Source: Tulasnella sp. 424 | Lineage: Eukaryota > Basidiomycota > Agaricomycetes > Cantharellales > Tulasnellaceae | Length of the DNA stretch: 26,835 bases | Assembly: GCA_019633425.1 (NCBI GenBank) | Contig: WSUB01000311.1 | Location: 1-26,835 of the forward strand | Direction: 5' to 3' | Shown: positions 1 to 9,539 of the stretch, piece after piece | How the letters are laid out: each line of letters opens with the position of its first letter | How positions within the stretch are numbered: position 1 is the first letter of the stretch | Position numbers and translations under genes: made by a program | The notes under the pieces: model-generated | What the model was told of the DNA's origin: nothing | The model's database searches: none | What the model saw: the letters and a program-made list of their open reading frames with translations, nothing else

Positions 1-359
1 ACCTAGTCCAAGACTCCAAGTCCCAATCCGAGTTTCTATACTGCGTCGTCTTCATCAGCGCGTCGGAAAATGGGAGGGTGTACGGAGGAGAATCGGAGTA
101 TTATCAGCATCAACAGCAACAGCAGTACCTCAACACGCCCTTTGCGTCTTCCCGGACGCTCACAGGATCGCCGATCAGCCCCGCTTCCGGACGCGTCCCG
201 TCGAATGGAGACCCGGAGTCTGGAGCGCTTGCAAACGGGGAGAGGACCAAGTGGCCGGGAGCATTGAGGACGTTGGGACGGAAAGTATCGGGCAAGTTCT
301 CAAGAAAATCTAGTGTAGGGGCCACCACCGGCGCCGCCTCTGGAAGAAGAGTTACATGA
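1..359 (+). CDS. 3' end of an unidentified gene (partial, possibly broken)
   Basis: I do not recognise this protein. A reading frame that runs in from the left edge ends with TGA at 357-359. It is rich in Gln, Ser, Gly and Pro, with a Gln run (QHQQQQQ, about 120-140) and a basic, Ser-rich tail (KVSGKFSRKSS) before the stop, so it looks like the disordered C-terminus of a longer protein. The first bases (acctag) could be an intron acceptor. Just downstream, about 7-69, a different frame reads plausibly (PSPNPSFYTASSSSARRK). The best protein-like path therefore seems to change frame near 70-80, which would need a sequencing error, a missed intron or a real frameshift. The 5' part lies outside the window, so gene and pseudogene cannot be told apart. 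Confidence 0.35.
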   Translation, partial: LVQDSKSQSEFLYCVVFISASENGRVYGGESEYYQHQQQQQYLNTPFASSRTLTGSPISPASGRVPSNGDPESGALANGERTKWPGALRTLGRKVSGKFSRKSSVGATTGAASGRRVT

Positions 360-410
360 TTGCCATCGGAGCTGACGACGTGATCAACGTTGGTGGAATT
401 AGAACAACGT

Positions 411-1558
411 CATATCCAAATTTACTCTATATCTCAGTGTACATCAAAATCTCTTATGATATTTCTCTCTCTCCTGCTTTCTCTTAGAACGCGACAGTCG
501 ATGGAGGTGTGACTAAAGTCTCCGACGACCCGAGCGGAAAGGCAGCTGGAGGTCCTGAATGAACGCGGACGCGTTCGAGAACCTGTTTATGCCCAGGGTT
601 ATCCACTTTCATGTTGATTTAGGTTTAATGAGTTTGGACCTGATAGCCCGTCCCCAAGTGGGGCCAAAGAATCTTGCACAAGGGAGACGTGGCCACGTTG
701 AACATCGGCTTCGTCGGCTTCACGTTCGGAACGGGCCGGTATCTGCTGGGCTATGCTGCATTTCCTTCAGACTACGAGACTCGGAAAGCTGTTGGGCTGC
801 TTGATACTTGACGTTTCGCCTGCACCTCGGCTCGGAGCCGAAGCTGGGCGACGGCATCGTGATCCTGTACTCTTCGCTCCTTGAGGCAAGCGGAGAGAAC
901 TACTTACTTTCGGCCAGACCACAATGCACGACGGACAAGTTAGACATGGACCGGGTTTCCACTGGCAAAAGTGGCGCCGTCGATGAAGCGTGAACCAATT
1001 CCCGCTGGCGACATGGCCCATCGCTGATTCTACCGGCCCGCACAGCCCATCCATCATCGTGGTGTACGAGAGACAAAGACACCGCTATCGGAGACAAGCT
1101 CCCCGACCCTCGTGAGTACTCCACGTTTCACTCGCGGCAAACCGGCTGATGCTGCCCTAGGTACGTACGCCAGGATTCCAAGGTCAAACTCCGCGCGTCA
1201 CACGGCCCGCCCCTCTACCCAACGCTGAAAACCCCAACCTCAAATCTCGAAGTTAGGGCTTTCTGAGGGCCTCAAGGGGCTTCTAGGGCATCATATATGT
1301 GGTCAGTAGACTAAAACTGGGTTACTGTAATACACCAAAAAGGGCGGTAACGGAAGAATCGGAAATAACGAAGACTGGGTCCGTGGGCGCCGTCACGGCT
1401 GTATGGTCAGCGTTGCGGGACTTTACATCTAGTCAATTACGTGTAGAGACGAGCTCTTGTAAAGTAACGACATGGCATGATACTTTCAACCGATTTAGAC
1501 TACTAAAATGACAACCTCCCAAGCCCGAGGGCTAGGCACTTTCGGACGATCTCCGTCC
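411..1558 (+). repeat. Repeat A, copy 1 (about 1.15 kb direct repeat)
   Basis: This block matches 21122-22258 in the same orientation almost throughout, with scattered substitutions and small indels. The copies begin at a shared catatcc-type sequence, share the phrase atctcagtgtacatca, and diverge after ctccgtcc. A third, shortened copy (13283-13389) contains only the first 110 bases or so. Frames are not preserved between copies, so the block behaves as duplicated DNA holding a dead gene. The left edge follows the end of the first reading frame directly. Confidence 0.85.
534..993 (+). pseudogene. M43-like (pappalysin-type) secreted metalloprotease relic, copy 1
   Basis: Three pieces in three frames recall the N-terminal half of fungal extracellular M43 metalloproteases. 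They are ERQLEVLNE (frame of 534), KGDVATLNIGFVGFTFGTGR followed by a LLGYAAFP-like stretch (frame of 680, stop at 809-811), and LGDGIVILYSSL (frame of 808, stop before 994). In the family these lie upstream of the HEXXHXXGXXH zinc site. I see no such zinc motif downstream, so the catalytic core appears lost. Frame changes between the pieces mark it as dead, unless unrecognised introns join them. Assignment is by remembered family pattern and is moderately secure, because the second copy (VGFTSGSG) matches the pattern even better. Confidence 0.55.
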
Positions 1559-2594
1559 ACGAGAGACAACTTTCAGGCTTTCAGAGACTTATATGACCTA
1601 TGAAACCAAAATATTCAATAGCCACAGACCCATAGTAAGCGATAGATTGACTGTGCGGACATGGCCCGTATTTACGTCTTGCCCGACTGGGATCGCTACC
1701 CAAAAACGAGAGCGAGCGATTCCTGCTCGGTCTTAGATAAGCAAATCTACTTATCTGAGATTTCGACCTTCTTTGGGGAAAAAAAATAAGGCTATGTCCG
1801 GGTCAACTCTTATCAAGTAAAAGATACTCTATCTCCGTCCTCTACTTGACAAAACCTCCATCGAACCTACATACCGTACGCCCAGCCCTCACGAATTCGC
1901 TGACAGCGTGACTGGCTGTGAGGGTTCGAGGTCATAGCGATAGACCACGGAGAGGGGACCGGGGTTTGAGTGCATAAAAGGGTCCTTCCCAACCTCGCCA
2001 TGTGCAAATAAGATGTCAACGGACGTTACTTGGGTCGCACGTGCCGTGCATCGAGCACCTTGCTCTAGAGATATGTCGAATTCGGCACGATAAGTTATTT
2101 CTCGTGCAGCTATTTAGCTCTCAATCTATTTTATGTATCTAGTCCAGGATAATCAATGGAATAGAACTGACTCGGACGTATACGAAATGGACGGAAACTA
2201 GCTGCACAAGCTGTTATGACCGCTGTATGTAATTCTCAAAGATCAAGTGAGAGTGGCCGATGATGTGTGGATCAGGGTCGCCTCAGAAGGCACAGGTCGG
2301 GCCATGCGGCGAAGACGAGCTGAAGACCGTGATTTTGACGAAGCAAGAATGCCCTAAGCCGACCTCGAGTAAGAGAAGCAGTGCTCGTCACGTTTGGTAT
2401 GCACGCGTGAAAGTCCGCTGCACTGGCAATTCGGTGACACAAAACCGAGCCATTCAGGTGCAAATCGGAGGACCGGATGGGGTATAAAAAGGGCAAGGAC
2501 TTTAGATTGGAGGAGAGAGGTGGGCTAACGGAACCAAACGCGAGCAGTAAAGACCAAGAAGCCCAGCAATAGAAATTGGCATCTCGCAAATCAA
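1559..2594. other. Non-coding stretch, no gene recognised
   Basis: No frame here gives a recognisable protein. The longest frames (2260-2487 plus, 2272-2589 minus) are short and mutually overlapping and read like chance. There is a short inverted repeat around 1735-1760 (agataag ... cttatct). The right end, from about 2580, may already belong to the helicase relic. Confidence 0.5.
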
Positions 2595-3165
2595 GTGGAA
2601 ATCGTTAATAGAATGAAAGCAACGGGCACATACAATGCAGAGACTGAACTCGCGTCACAAATGGCTCAAGCGAGCCGGTGGTTGACATTGTCTTGGATGA
2701 GAACGAGCCGAACACGGGAAGCGGCGGAGGTGGAGGTGGAGTTGCTACACCCGCCGGCCTGTGTGCCTGTCAAACTTGTTCACAGCAAAGTAAAAAGCTG
2801 GAAGGTCCCAACGACGGAGTGGTGCAAGTAGAACCAATGGTGTGAAACATCCAAGTGAAACTCCTACTCCAGGGCAGGTCCAAAACGGTACCGGCGTCAA
2901 TATGACACCCGCGCTAAGTACCTCGTGCCCCAGCATATGTTTCACCAATTACCGAGAACAGAGGCAGACGTTGGGGCAAGCTGTGGCGCCGAGTGAGTGC
3001 ATGGATGGGTTCGCATATGTGGCCTTGTCAAGACTCAAGACGTTCAGGGCGGCAAATCACATACTAGTATTACAAGAAAGCAGCGACGTCGACGACACAT
3101 TCTGTTACCGAGCCGGCTTGGAAGAGGACGAGGAAATAGAAACATTGAGAAATGAGAATGCTTGA
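2595..3165 (+). pseudogene. PIF1/Helitron-type helicase C-terminal relic
   Basis: Two separate frames carry pieces that resemble the end of the PIF1-family helicases found in Helitrons and their relatives. From 2660 the frame reads NGSSEPVVDIVLDENEPN, and later GVVQVEPMV, before TGA at 2843-2845. From 2842 another frame reads FTNYREQRQTL, then GFAYVALSRLKTF, then an acidic tail and a stop at 3163-3165. The family has an FTDYRxQGQT-like motif, a YVALSR motif, and a short acidic end after an LL-rich stretch. The order and spacing fit. No Walker A or B motif is visible upstream, and the QGQT motif is altered to QRQT, so this is a decayed, 5'-truncated remnant. No Rep or HUH domain is visible. 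Confidence 0.5.
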
Positions 3166-5561
3166 AGTGGAACTTTGTATTAGGATAAAGAACAAAGGTT
3201 TACATAATACAGCGAGAGTCGGAAGGGGTGTCGGGGGTCGAGGAAAAGGAAGCACCGATTAACTGCCGACGGGGGACGAGGACCCTGCACGCGGCACCGC
3301 ACACTGATTACATAATTATGTGTCTGGGAGAGGCCTTGACGGAGCAAGGTGACAGAGATCGTAGCGGCGCACGGAGGCGCCATTTCCCCGACTCCCTGCT
3401 CAAAGGATCATGAGAGAATACATATACTCAACACAATGTTAAAGTAGCCTTCAATGAAGAATATAACTAAACCAAACGGAACTAGTCGGAGTCGGAGATC
3501 TCCTCACAGTCTCCGAGGCGGACGATCATGAAATGAAGAGACTGAGTCACATACTTGCACTTCGCCGTTCCGGAAACAGAGGGTGGGTTGCTCGGTCCGA
3601 ACCCCTAAAAGCTTTAGTTCAACTGTCTGTATAGTCTGTGAGCAGGCGAAGGTCACGTGTCCGGCAGCTGCCGCCACCGAGACACTCGCCCTTCGCTGGG
3701 TGTACTCGGTTAGTATAAGCTGTGTTTTCCGCGTTCGAATCAAGCTGTCGCCATCCAGCATCTTACAGGTGAGTGAGAGAGTTAGGACTAGCCATGGGCT
3801 TTTAAGGTCATTGGTGCATATAATTCCACCCGGGAAGTCCCATTCACGTCATTCGGTGGATCCGGATGAGCAGGAACTCGAAGATAAGAGGCATTGCTGA
3901 GGGTTGGCAGGCAACCCAACATCATACTTGTTGAGGTTATAATATCTTATTATGGGAATTTCATAGATAATCGAAAATTCCTATATCGATAGATGGCGAG
4001 GCTCAGGACTCACCTTCGCCGGATCCCAGAGAAGTAATCGTGTGATATCACTCAAAGCCAGCATTTATTTAGTATAATGCATCCAGACGTGCTTGAGCGA
4101 AAGCCTCGCGTTCGGCGGCTATCGCCGCCGAGACGCTCGTCTTTCGCCGGGGACGAGACCACGCTATATTGGGCATCGTTATGTTTTACGAACGAGGTAG
4201 ACATTCATATCAAAGTATATGCCCAAAGCCGCTCGCTCAGCCCAGGACCCCTCGTTAAAATTCTCAAACCAATCAAGATCCAGAAAAACTTCATCTTGCC
4301 GGGGTTGGTTCGACTTGCGTGACTGGGATGCCGGCGGGCTTGTCCCAACATTCCGCAGCATCTTGAATGTCATATAAACGCACATATTTGACTCTATATT
4401 ACTCGGTGATACAGTATTACATGAATTGGTGTCATTTTACTAAGGGATATGTAGAAGTGATGAGGTCGCGTAGAAAACGAACTCTTCCACGGCCTTCCCT
4501 ACCGCCGCGGAAGGACGCGGAGGTGACGTCAGGGATCGGGTGATTGCGGGTGGGCAGGTGCCTGAACATTTTGCGCTGAGAAAACCCTCCTCTCTGGCTT
4601 CGCTTAATCGGAGAGTCGGGGAAGTCCCGCGCCACAAGCATGGCTACGTGCACGAGCTAGCACGTCTCATTAGGGTAGGAATGCTTCCGTCCAAGGAAAC
4701 ATACTCGGAAGTGTTTCCAGCTGCTCGAATAACTGATACAAGCAAATCTATTGAGTCCGACTTGTGGAATTCTATCTAGCTCGACTTCGACGCATTAAGC
4801 AGTCGCTAGCGTTCCTGCAACACGAACCAGCGGCTGTCAGAATTCAACTCTTCACGACTCAGCACCTCGCTTGAACCTCGCCAAACCATTCTATCCCATC
4901 TACGAATACAATAACGTGTTATCTGAACGCGAACTGCGTTATTCGGCTGCTTAGAAGATTAACCGAGCCCAACCTCCTAGGATGGATTCGCGACTCCACG
5001 GTTCACGCGCTACGGAATTACCGACTCGCGAGATGCAAGGTTCCAAAAGCACGGAGGATATTTAACTAAAGTAGGGGGGATATATCGATTTTAAGTGAGG
5101 GGAATCTCAATTTCAGTTTTCAGAGAAAACCTTCGGGAGGGGACGGATTAGAAGGCCAGAGGGCTACAGATCCGGACGGACCGACACTGACTCGCTGCTA
5201 GACCAATTCCTGATCCAGTCAGTCAGTATCTCCGAGTGCTACAAGGTCCAGATATCCTCTTCCCCTCTGTTCTACGCCTTTGCCTCCCAGACTACAACGC
5301 TCAGTTTCGCCAAAGCGTACAACCACTTCTACTCCGTTAAGCTGGAGGCCGTAGTGGTGCGGAAAGGCCATTTCGATTGGGTTCACCTGCCAGAAATGGA
5401 TTGATTTTCCTCGACTTGCACAAAATCAGTCCCCTGGTCCTCTGAAAGCGCTCAGGTCTCTGTCCAGATGTCCCAAAGAGAAAAGATCGAGATTGAACAC
5501 TTATCTTTCCCGCCTCCATAATCATCTGCCGGCCATGGAAATCTGGATCTTTCTTCGATCC
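3166..5561. other. 2.4 kb without a recognised gene
   Basis: Several short frames exist on both strands (for example 3583-3900 plus, 4077-4322 plus, 4432-4653 minus), but none shows a domain, a convincing exon structure or a second copy. There is a short palindrome near 4115-4132 (cggcgg ... ccgccg). A weak echo exists between about 3670-3700 and 4122-4155 (gccgccgagacgctcg-like). The 3940-4000 stretch is AT-rich. I see nothing else. Confidence 0.5.
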
Positions 5562-5888
5562 CCGGATTTGCAATTGCACAATGGTTTGTTGAATACTGAC
5601 GCCGGGCGCGACCAATTTGATTCATTTATTCAGTGACGTTCTGAAGATTTTCCAGTGGGTTCAAGGAATATGGAAGGGTCCGAACCAAATTCGGATTAGC
5701 TCATGGCGAGGGTGCACTGGGGAGGACCCTTTTATGCACTCAACCCCCGGTCCCCTGTCTGTGGTCAATCGCTATGACGTAGAGCCCTTACAGCCCGTCA
5801 CACTGTCACGAAGCCTCTGGGGAGTGGAGCTGTCCCGAAAAGGGTTCCATGTAGGATGCCATCGAGGGCTTGAACAGCAAGCTCACTA
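5562..5888 (+). repeat. Repeat B, copy 1 (left part of the duplicated unit)
   Basis: This matches 13390-13686 in the same orientation. Shared landmarks are ccggatttgca at the left, gacgccgggcg, and cacccc/ctcaacccccggtcccctgtc towards the middle, ending at gaacagcaagctca. The frame 5617-5889 is not preserved in the other copy, so I do not call it a gene. In the second copy B runs straight into the kinase-gene upstream DNA. Here it is cut off from it by the 5889-8510 block. Confidence 0.8.
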
Positions 5889-6141
5889 AGAATCGAATGG
5901 ACTAGTCAGAGGGAATATGTAATAGTTAAAATCTTAGTCAGAATTCTAATTAACACATCGTGTTTCGTAACCTGGGGGGGATTGAGAGAAATGGTGTCGA
6001 AAAGGACCCAAAATCCGGATCGAGGCGTTGGTGGGGAATCCGAGAAATACACGTTGGTATTACACAACGGAAAACTAATTGGGATTCACCAGCAGCCTTT
6101 AATTAGTATCCGGACCCGAATACGAACCATTTCTCTCGGGT

Positions 6142-6186
6142 CACTAGTCTCGTTTGAGGCGCGAAACCCCCCAAACGAGACTAGTG
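6142..6186. repeat. Perfect 15-bp inverted repeat (hairpin)
   Basis: The arms cactagtctcgtttg (6142-6156) and caaacgagactagtg (6172-6186) are exact reverse complements around a 15-nt loop. It lies in the 2.6-kb insertion with no gene beside it. It could be a remnant of a small palindromic element or a structured end. Confidence 0.8.
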
Positions 6187-6460
6187 CCAAGTGAAACCAA
6201 CACGGAGGCTCATCTCAAGAGCGCAGAGGAGTGGTGGGGGGTACTGCGCCACTGTAGGACAGAGACGAGCGAGGGTGGAGGAGTGAGAGGAGAGGAATGG
6301 GGGGAGAGCGAAAACTAAAATTCGCGAACAAAAGCCCATTTCGAATTCCGCTTCATATTCGAATCCCGACTCTCATCCGAAACCTCCACCTCGTCATCGT
6401 CCAGCTCCGAAGTTCCCATAACCGTTACGACAGGTTGTGGGTCTTGTCAGCGGGATTTAG

Positions 6461-6713
6461 TGTGTCTTTAGGCGCCCATGTGTAATCGTTTTCTCGTCAT
6501 TTTTTACTAATTTCCTCTGAGTAATCCGTTGCGTGTCACGTGTTCGCGGTCGATCCGGCCTTCCGCTGGCTTCCGCTTTCTGTGTGTCTTTAGTCGCCCA
6601 TATGTGTAATCGTGTTCTCATCATCTTTTACTCATTCCTCTGAGTATTCCTTTGCGCTCTTTGCTGTTTGCAAGTCACGTGTTCGCGCTTGTTCCGCCTT
6701 CCACCCTTTCCGC
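6461..6713 (+). repeat. Imperfect tandem duplication, two units of about 120-130 bp
   Basis: Both units start with tgtgtcttta (6461 and 6583). They share the cgcccat, gtgtaatcg, cctctgagta and gtcacgtgttcgcg blocks in the same order and end in a tccgcctt-like stretch. The second unit is about 10 bp longer owing to extra ctctttgctgtttgcaa sequence. The pyrimidine-rich frames that cross it are not coding. Confidence 0.75.
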
Positions 6714-7070
6714 CTCTACACCTGTGCCTGGTGCGCTCTTATTTCATCGCGTGCTTATATCTTTTCCATTGTTTGTTACGTTTGGTGTTGTCCGCTCTGT
6801 CCGCTTCTGATGTCATTTCTAGGCTTCCTTTTCCGCTCTCCGATTTCCGGGTCGATATCGTAGTAACCAAGTCCGGCAGTGCCCGCTACCTTGAGGGAAG
6901 GCAGTTTCAGAGCGTCATAGGATATCTTTGGGAACACAGACTTTATCTATTTTGTACATACACGGTGAAATAATAAGGGGCATTAGGCTGAGCGGAGCGA
7001 TTTTGGACCTTTTACAGATAATGGAGATGGGCGATCAAGCTCAGAGACATGGAACCTGTTTCAAGAGAGA

Positions 7071-7092
7071 TAATAATAATAATAATAATAAT
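7071..7092 (+). repeat. TAA trinucleotide microsatellite
   Basis: About seven TAA units in a row. They give a run of Ile in one frame and are the artificial start of the 7049-7513 open frame. Confidence 0.9.
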
Positions 7093-8396
7093 TTTATGTA
7101 AAGAAAGCGGTAGACCTACAAAGTATACCATGGTAGAAAACTGGTACTTGGCGTTGCCGGTGCCACAGTTTATAGCGATTGGGGTAAACGAGTGTGGGAC
7201 CTATCATGGGAGTAAGCATGCACTGAAGCGGTTTGGTTTAGAGGACAGGAGCCCGAGACATACTCGCCTGCGACGAGGGTCTTCCAATTTTCCGTTTCCC
7301 AATGCCGTACGACAGCAACCTTACACGGAATTGAATGAAAGCTTCGGGTTGGAAGAGTTGGCGGAGATATCGACTATAGGAACTAGAGTGCCCTCATTGC
7401 GAGTGTATTATTGCAAAGTCAAACGCACGCCGCCGGATATCAGAAGTCGAATCAGAACCTTTCGGCGGTCACCAATTTCGAAATTTAAATGGCTTGATGA
7501 CTCCGTGTCTTGAGAGGTGAGTGTTCAGTGCGACCGGAGATAGTGAAAGGGTATGATAGAAGCCGCGAAGATTGACGAGATCCTGATACACGGCCCATAC
7601 ACTGTCAGTGATATGAACCGCACGGTTGCCAATACTGCTGATCTGGCGACGTGCTCTCAGGGAGAGGCGAGGGGTTACTAGGTAGAATCGACATTCATTA
7701 CTGGTATGGAAACGAGTGATGGAGCTGCGCGAGAGTTCTCGTTGAGACTCGCCTCGGGATGGAACATCATGATATAGTGGTCTCAACCACCGAGAGCGCT
7801 AGCATGTTCACAAGTCATTAATACCTGAGGCTAGTTCGAAGGTCTTACAAGCGGCTAGGCCAGGTCGTCATCGAGGATGATGCTGCCTGGGATAAAGTCT
7901 ATGACTATGGCAGCGGAAAATAAATTACTGTTTCTGTTTTTGCGGCGGAGGCGCGGATTGTCCAGGCCAATACTTAGGCCCTCTTGAAATAACCGCAGCG
8001 ATGCGGCAGTCTAGAACAAATCGAGCTCATCACGGCTCCAATCAAGATGATGCTCCCCGGTATCGTGATGAAGCCTGTAGGACGGAAAGTCAGAAGGAAC
8101 GTAAGGAGTGCGCGCACCTCGACAGGCACTATCATCATCATAGAGGCTCTCCTCTGAAAAAACCCGTAATGAAGTGAGGTAAGCAAACAGAAGACCGCAA
8201 CCGAATGACATAAAAATCAACGGGTAAGGGGTGAACTCCTCGCAAGGTTGCAAGCGGTACAGGAGGAATAGCCATCAATGAGTGTTGTCGCGAGAACCGG
8301 ACTGAATGGAGGACAGAACCCTGAATGCGGTTATGGGGAACCCGCGCCGAGGCGTGGCCAATATTTATATTCTCCGGTGTCAATAATACTATATTC

Positions 8397-8421
8397 GGAT
8401 CGAGAGCGGCGCTCTCGATCC
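8397..8421. repeat. 25-bp palindrome
   Basis: The arms ggatcgagagcg and cgctctcgatcc are exact reverse complements around a single base. It sits about 90 bp inside the right edge of the 2.6-kb insertion and may be a structured terminus. Confidence 0.8.
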
Positions 8422-8459
8422 TCGCACTCTTAGCCGTCTTATCTCCGCTTAGTCAGCCT

Positions 8460-8508
8460 TAGGTTTCGCCAGCTCCATCAGGCAAGCAGATTCTGCTGGC
8501 GAAACCTA
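8460..8508. repeat. 14-bp inverted repeat at the insertion edge
   Basis: The arms taggtttcgccagc (8460-8473) and gctggcgaaaccta (8495-8508) pair perfectly around 21 nt. The right arm ends two bases before homology with the second unit resumes, so this hairpin marks the very end of the inserted block. Helitron-like elements end in a hairpin, but I do not see the usual CTRR end. Confidence 0.75.
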
Positions 8509-9401
8509 CCAGCTCCGTAACGATTATGCCCTGCATATGACCGTACCAACACCCCACCAGCGGAAACAAAGCAGTTTGGAACACAGTCGCTCGAAAACAA
8601 CGCGTTCCATAGCCAGGACGTGTTTTAGCTTTATTCCCTCAACATAGAATGGACACAGGCCAAGATTTTTGCGTTCAGGTACTCGAAGATGAGTGCCGTC
8701 CGAATGAAAATATGTGGCGTTATACTAATCGTGCGGGGTGAGGAGAGAAAAACAAGGTCCGGTTTCTTCAAGGCAAGGCTAGGCTGTACCGTAGACTGGG
8801 ACCGGGAATTAAAAAAGCCTCTACCTTGATCGGGTGATTATTGCCCCGAAGCTACTTTTTGGGGCTTGCAGGATCCTTTTCACGCTGGGCATTCGAAACA
8901 GAAGCGGCTGTTTCAGTTCAACTGCCAATACGACAATGTTAACTTCGGACGGGCTTGCAATCGCACAAGTGAACAGTCGACAAAAGCTACTTATATGTAT
9001 TTCAATTGAAGTAGGTGGAAGCATCGTTTTGAAAAGGCCGCCAAAGGGACTCATGCTGTGAGCGGAACAAGGTCACACAAACTTGTTCGAACATCGAAAG
9101 CTTCTATCGTCAAGGGCCTCCCTTGCACGAACCACGACCTTACCTCCGCTCTGGACATGAGTTGCTCCTACCACTTGCACAGAAGGAGCCTCACGGGTTT
9201 TTGGTACTGACGAGTAGTACGCTTAATGAGGCACGAACGAGCCCCGATTCTCTTAGCGCTCACGGAATTCTTTGCTTCGAACGGAAATTCCATGATCGAG
9301 AAAGCTGTGAGGATAGATGCGGGATATTGTGGGCTGACGCATGTTCCGTGCGGACAAGCGTGGCGATGAGGCTTGTCTATGCCCTGCGTTCGTGCATTTA
9401 T

Positions 9402-9408
9402 TATAAAA
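9402..9408 (+). promoter_or_regulatory. TATA box of kinase-TPR gene 1
   Basis: TATAAAA lies 138 bp before the start codon and is followed by a CT-rich leader (about 9440-9520), typical of fungal start regions. The paralogue has the same box at 139 bp, so it survived duplication. Confidence 0.6.
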
Positions 9409-9539
9409 GCTTGCGCGGCGCGGAGGTCGACCCTCAGACCCTCAAACCACTCTGCCTCTCATCCCTCCCACTTGATTCTCTTACCACTCCGAAATCTCTG
9501 ATCCCTCCGCATCTTCACCTCGAACAAACTTCAGATTGA

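Larger units (their letters stand above)
5889..8510. other. 2.6-kb insertion inside duplicated unit 1, origin unknown
   Basis: In unit 2 the sequence passes directly from repeat B into the kinase upstream DNA (agctcagtaacgatt at about 13679). In unit 1 the same join is split by this block. The split ends both carry an agctc..taa sequence (agctcactaa at 5880-5889 and agctccgtaa at 8511-8520), which may be a worn target duplication. No terminal inverted repeats or recognisable transposase are visible. Inside are a hairpin, a tandem duplication, a TAA microsatellite and two palindromes near the right end. Open frames include 7049-7513 plus (starts in the microsatellite) and 8011-8253 minus (one hydrophobic stretch, then an acidic tail). 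I recognise neither. Confidence 0.6.

Noticed and set aside
900..1124. A 74-codon minus-strand frame kept in both copies of repeat A
   Set aside because: Most of the differences between the copies change the amino acid, so there is no sign of purifying selection. It survives only because the DNA is similar.
3700..3745. A possible tRNA (gttcgaat B-box-like and ggttagtat A-box-like sequences)
   Set aside because: The two boxes are too close, and no acceptor or anticodon stem can be formed.
7049..7513. A 154-codon frame in the 2.6-kb insertion
   Set aside because: It starts in a TAA microsatellite and shows no domain or second copy to test. Chance is more likely.
8011..8253. A minus-strand frame with a hydrophobic segment and acidic tail
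   Set aside because: Overlapping frames look equally protein-like, no family is recognised and no splice structure supports it. It is mentioned only in the description of the block.
8397..8510. A Helitron 3' end
   Set aside because: The hairpins are suggestive, but no CTRR follows and no matching TC-start end was found at the left edge.
9123..9539. A 138-codon frame ending just before kinase gene 1
   Set aside because: It runs through the TATA box and CT-rich leader, and the paralogous region breaks the frame. It is promoter DNA.
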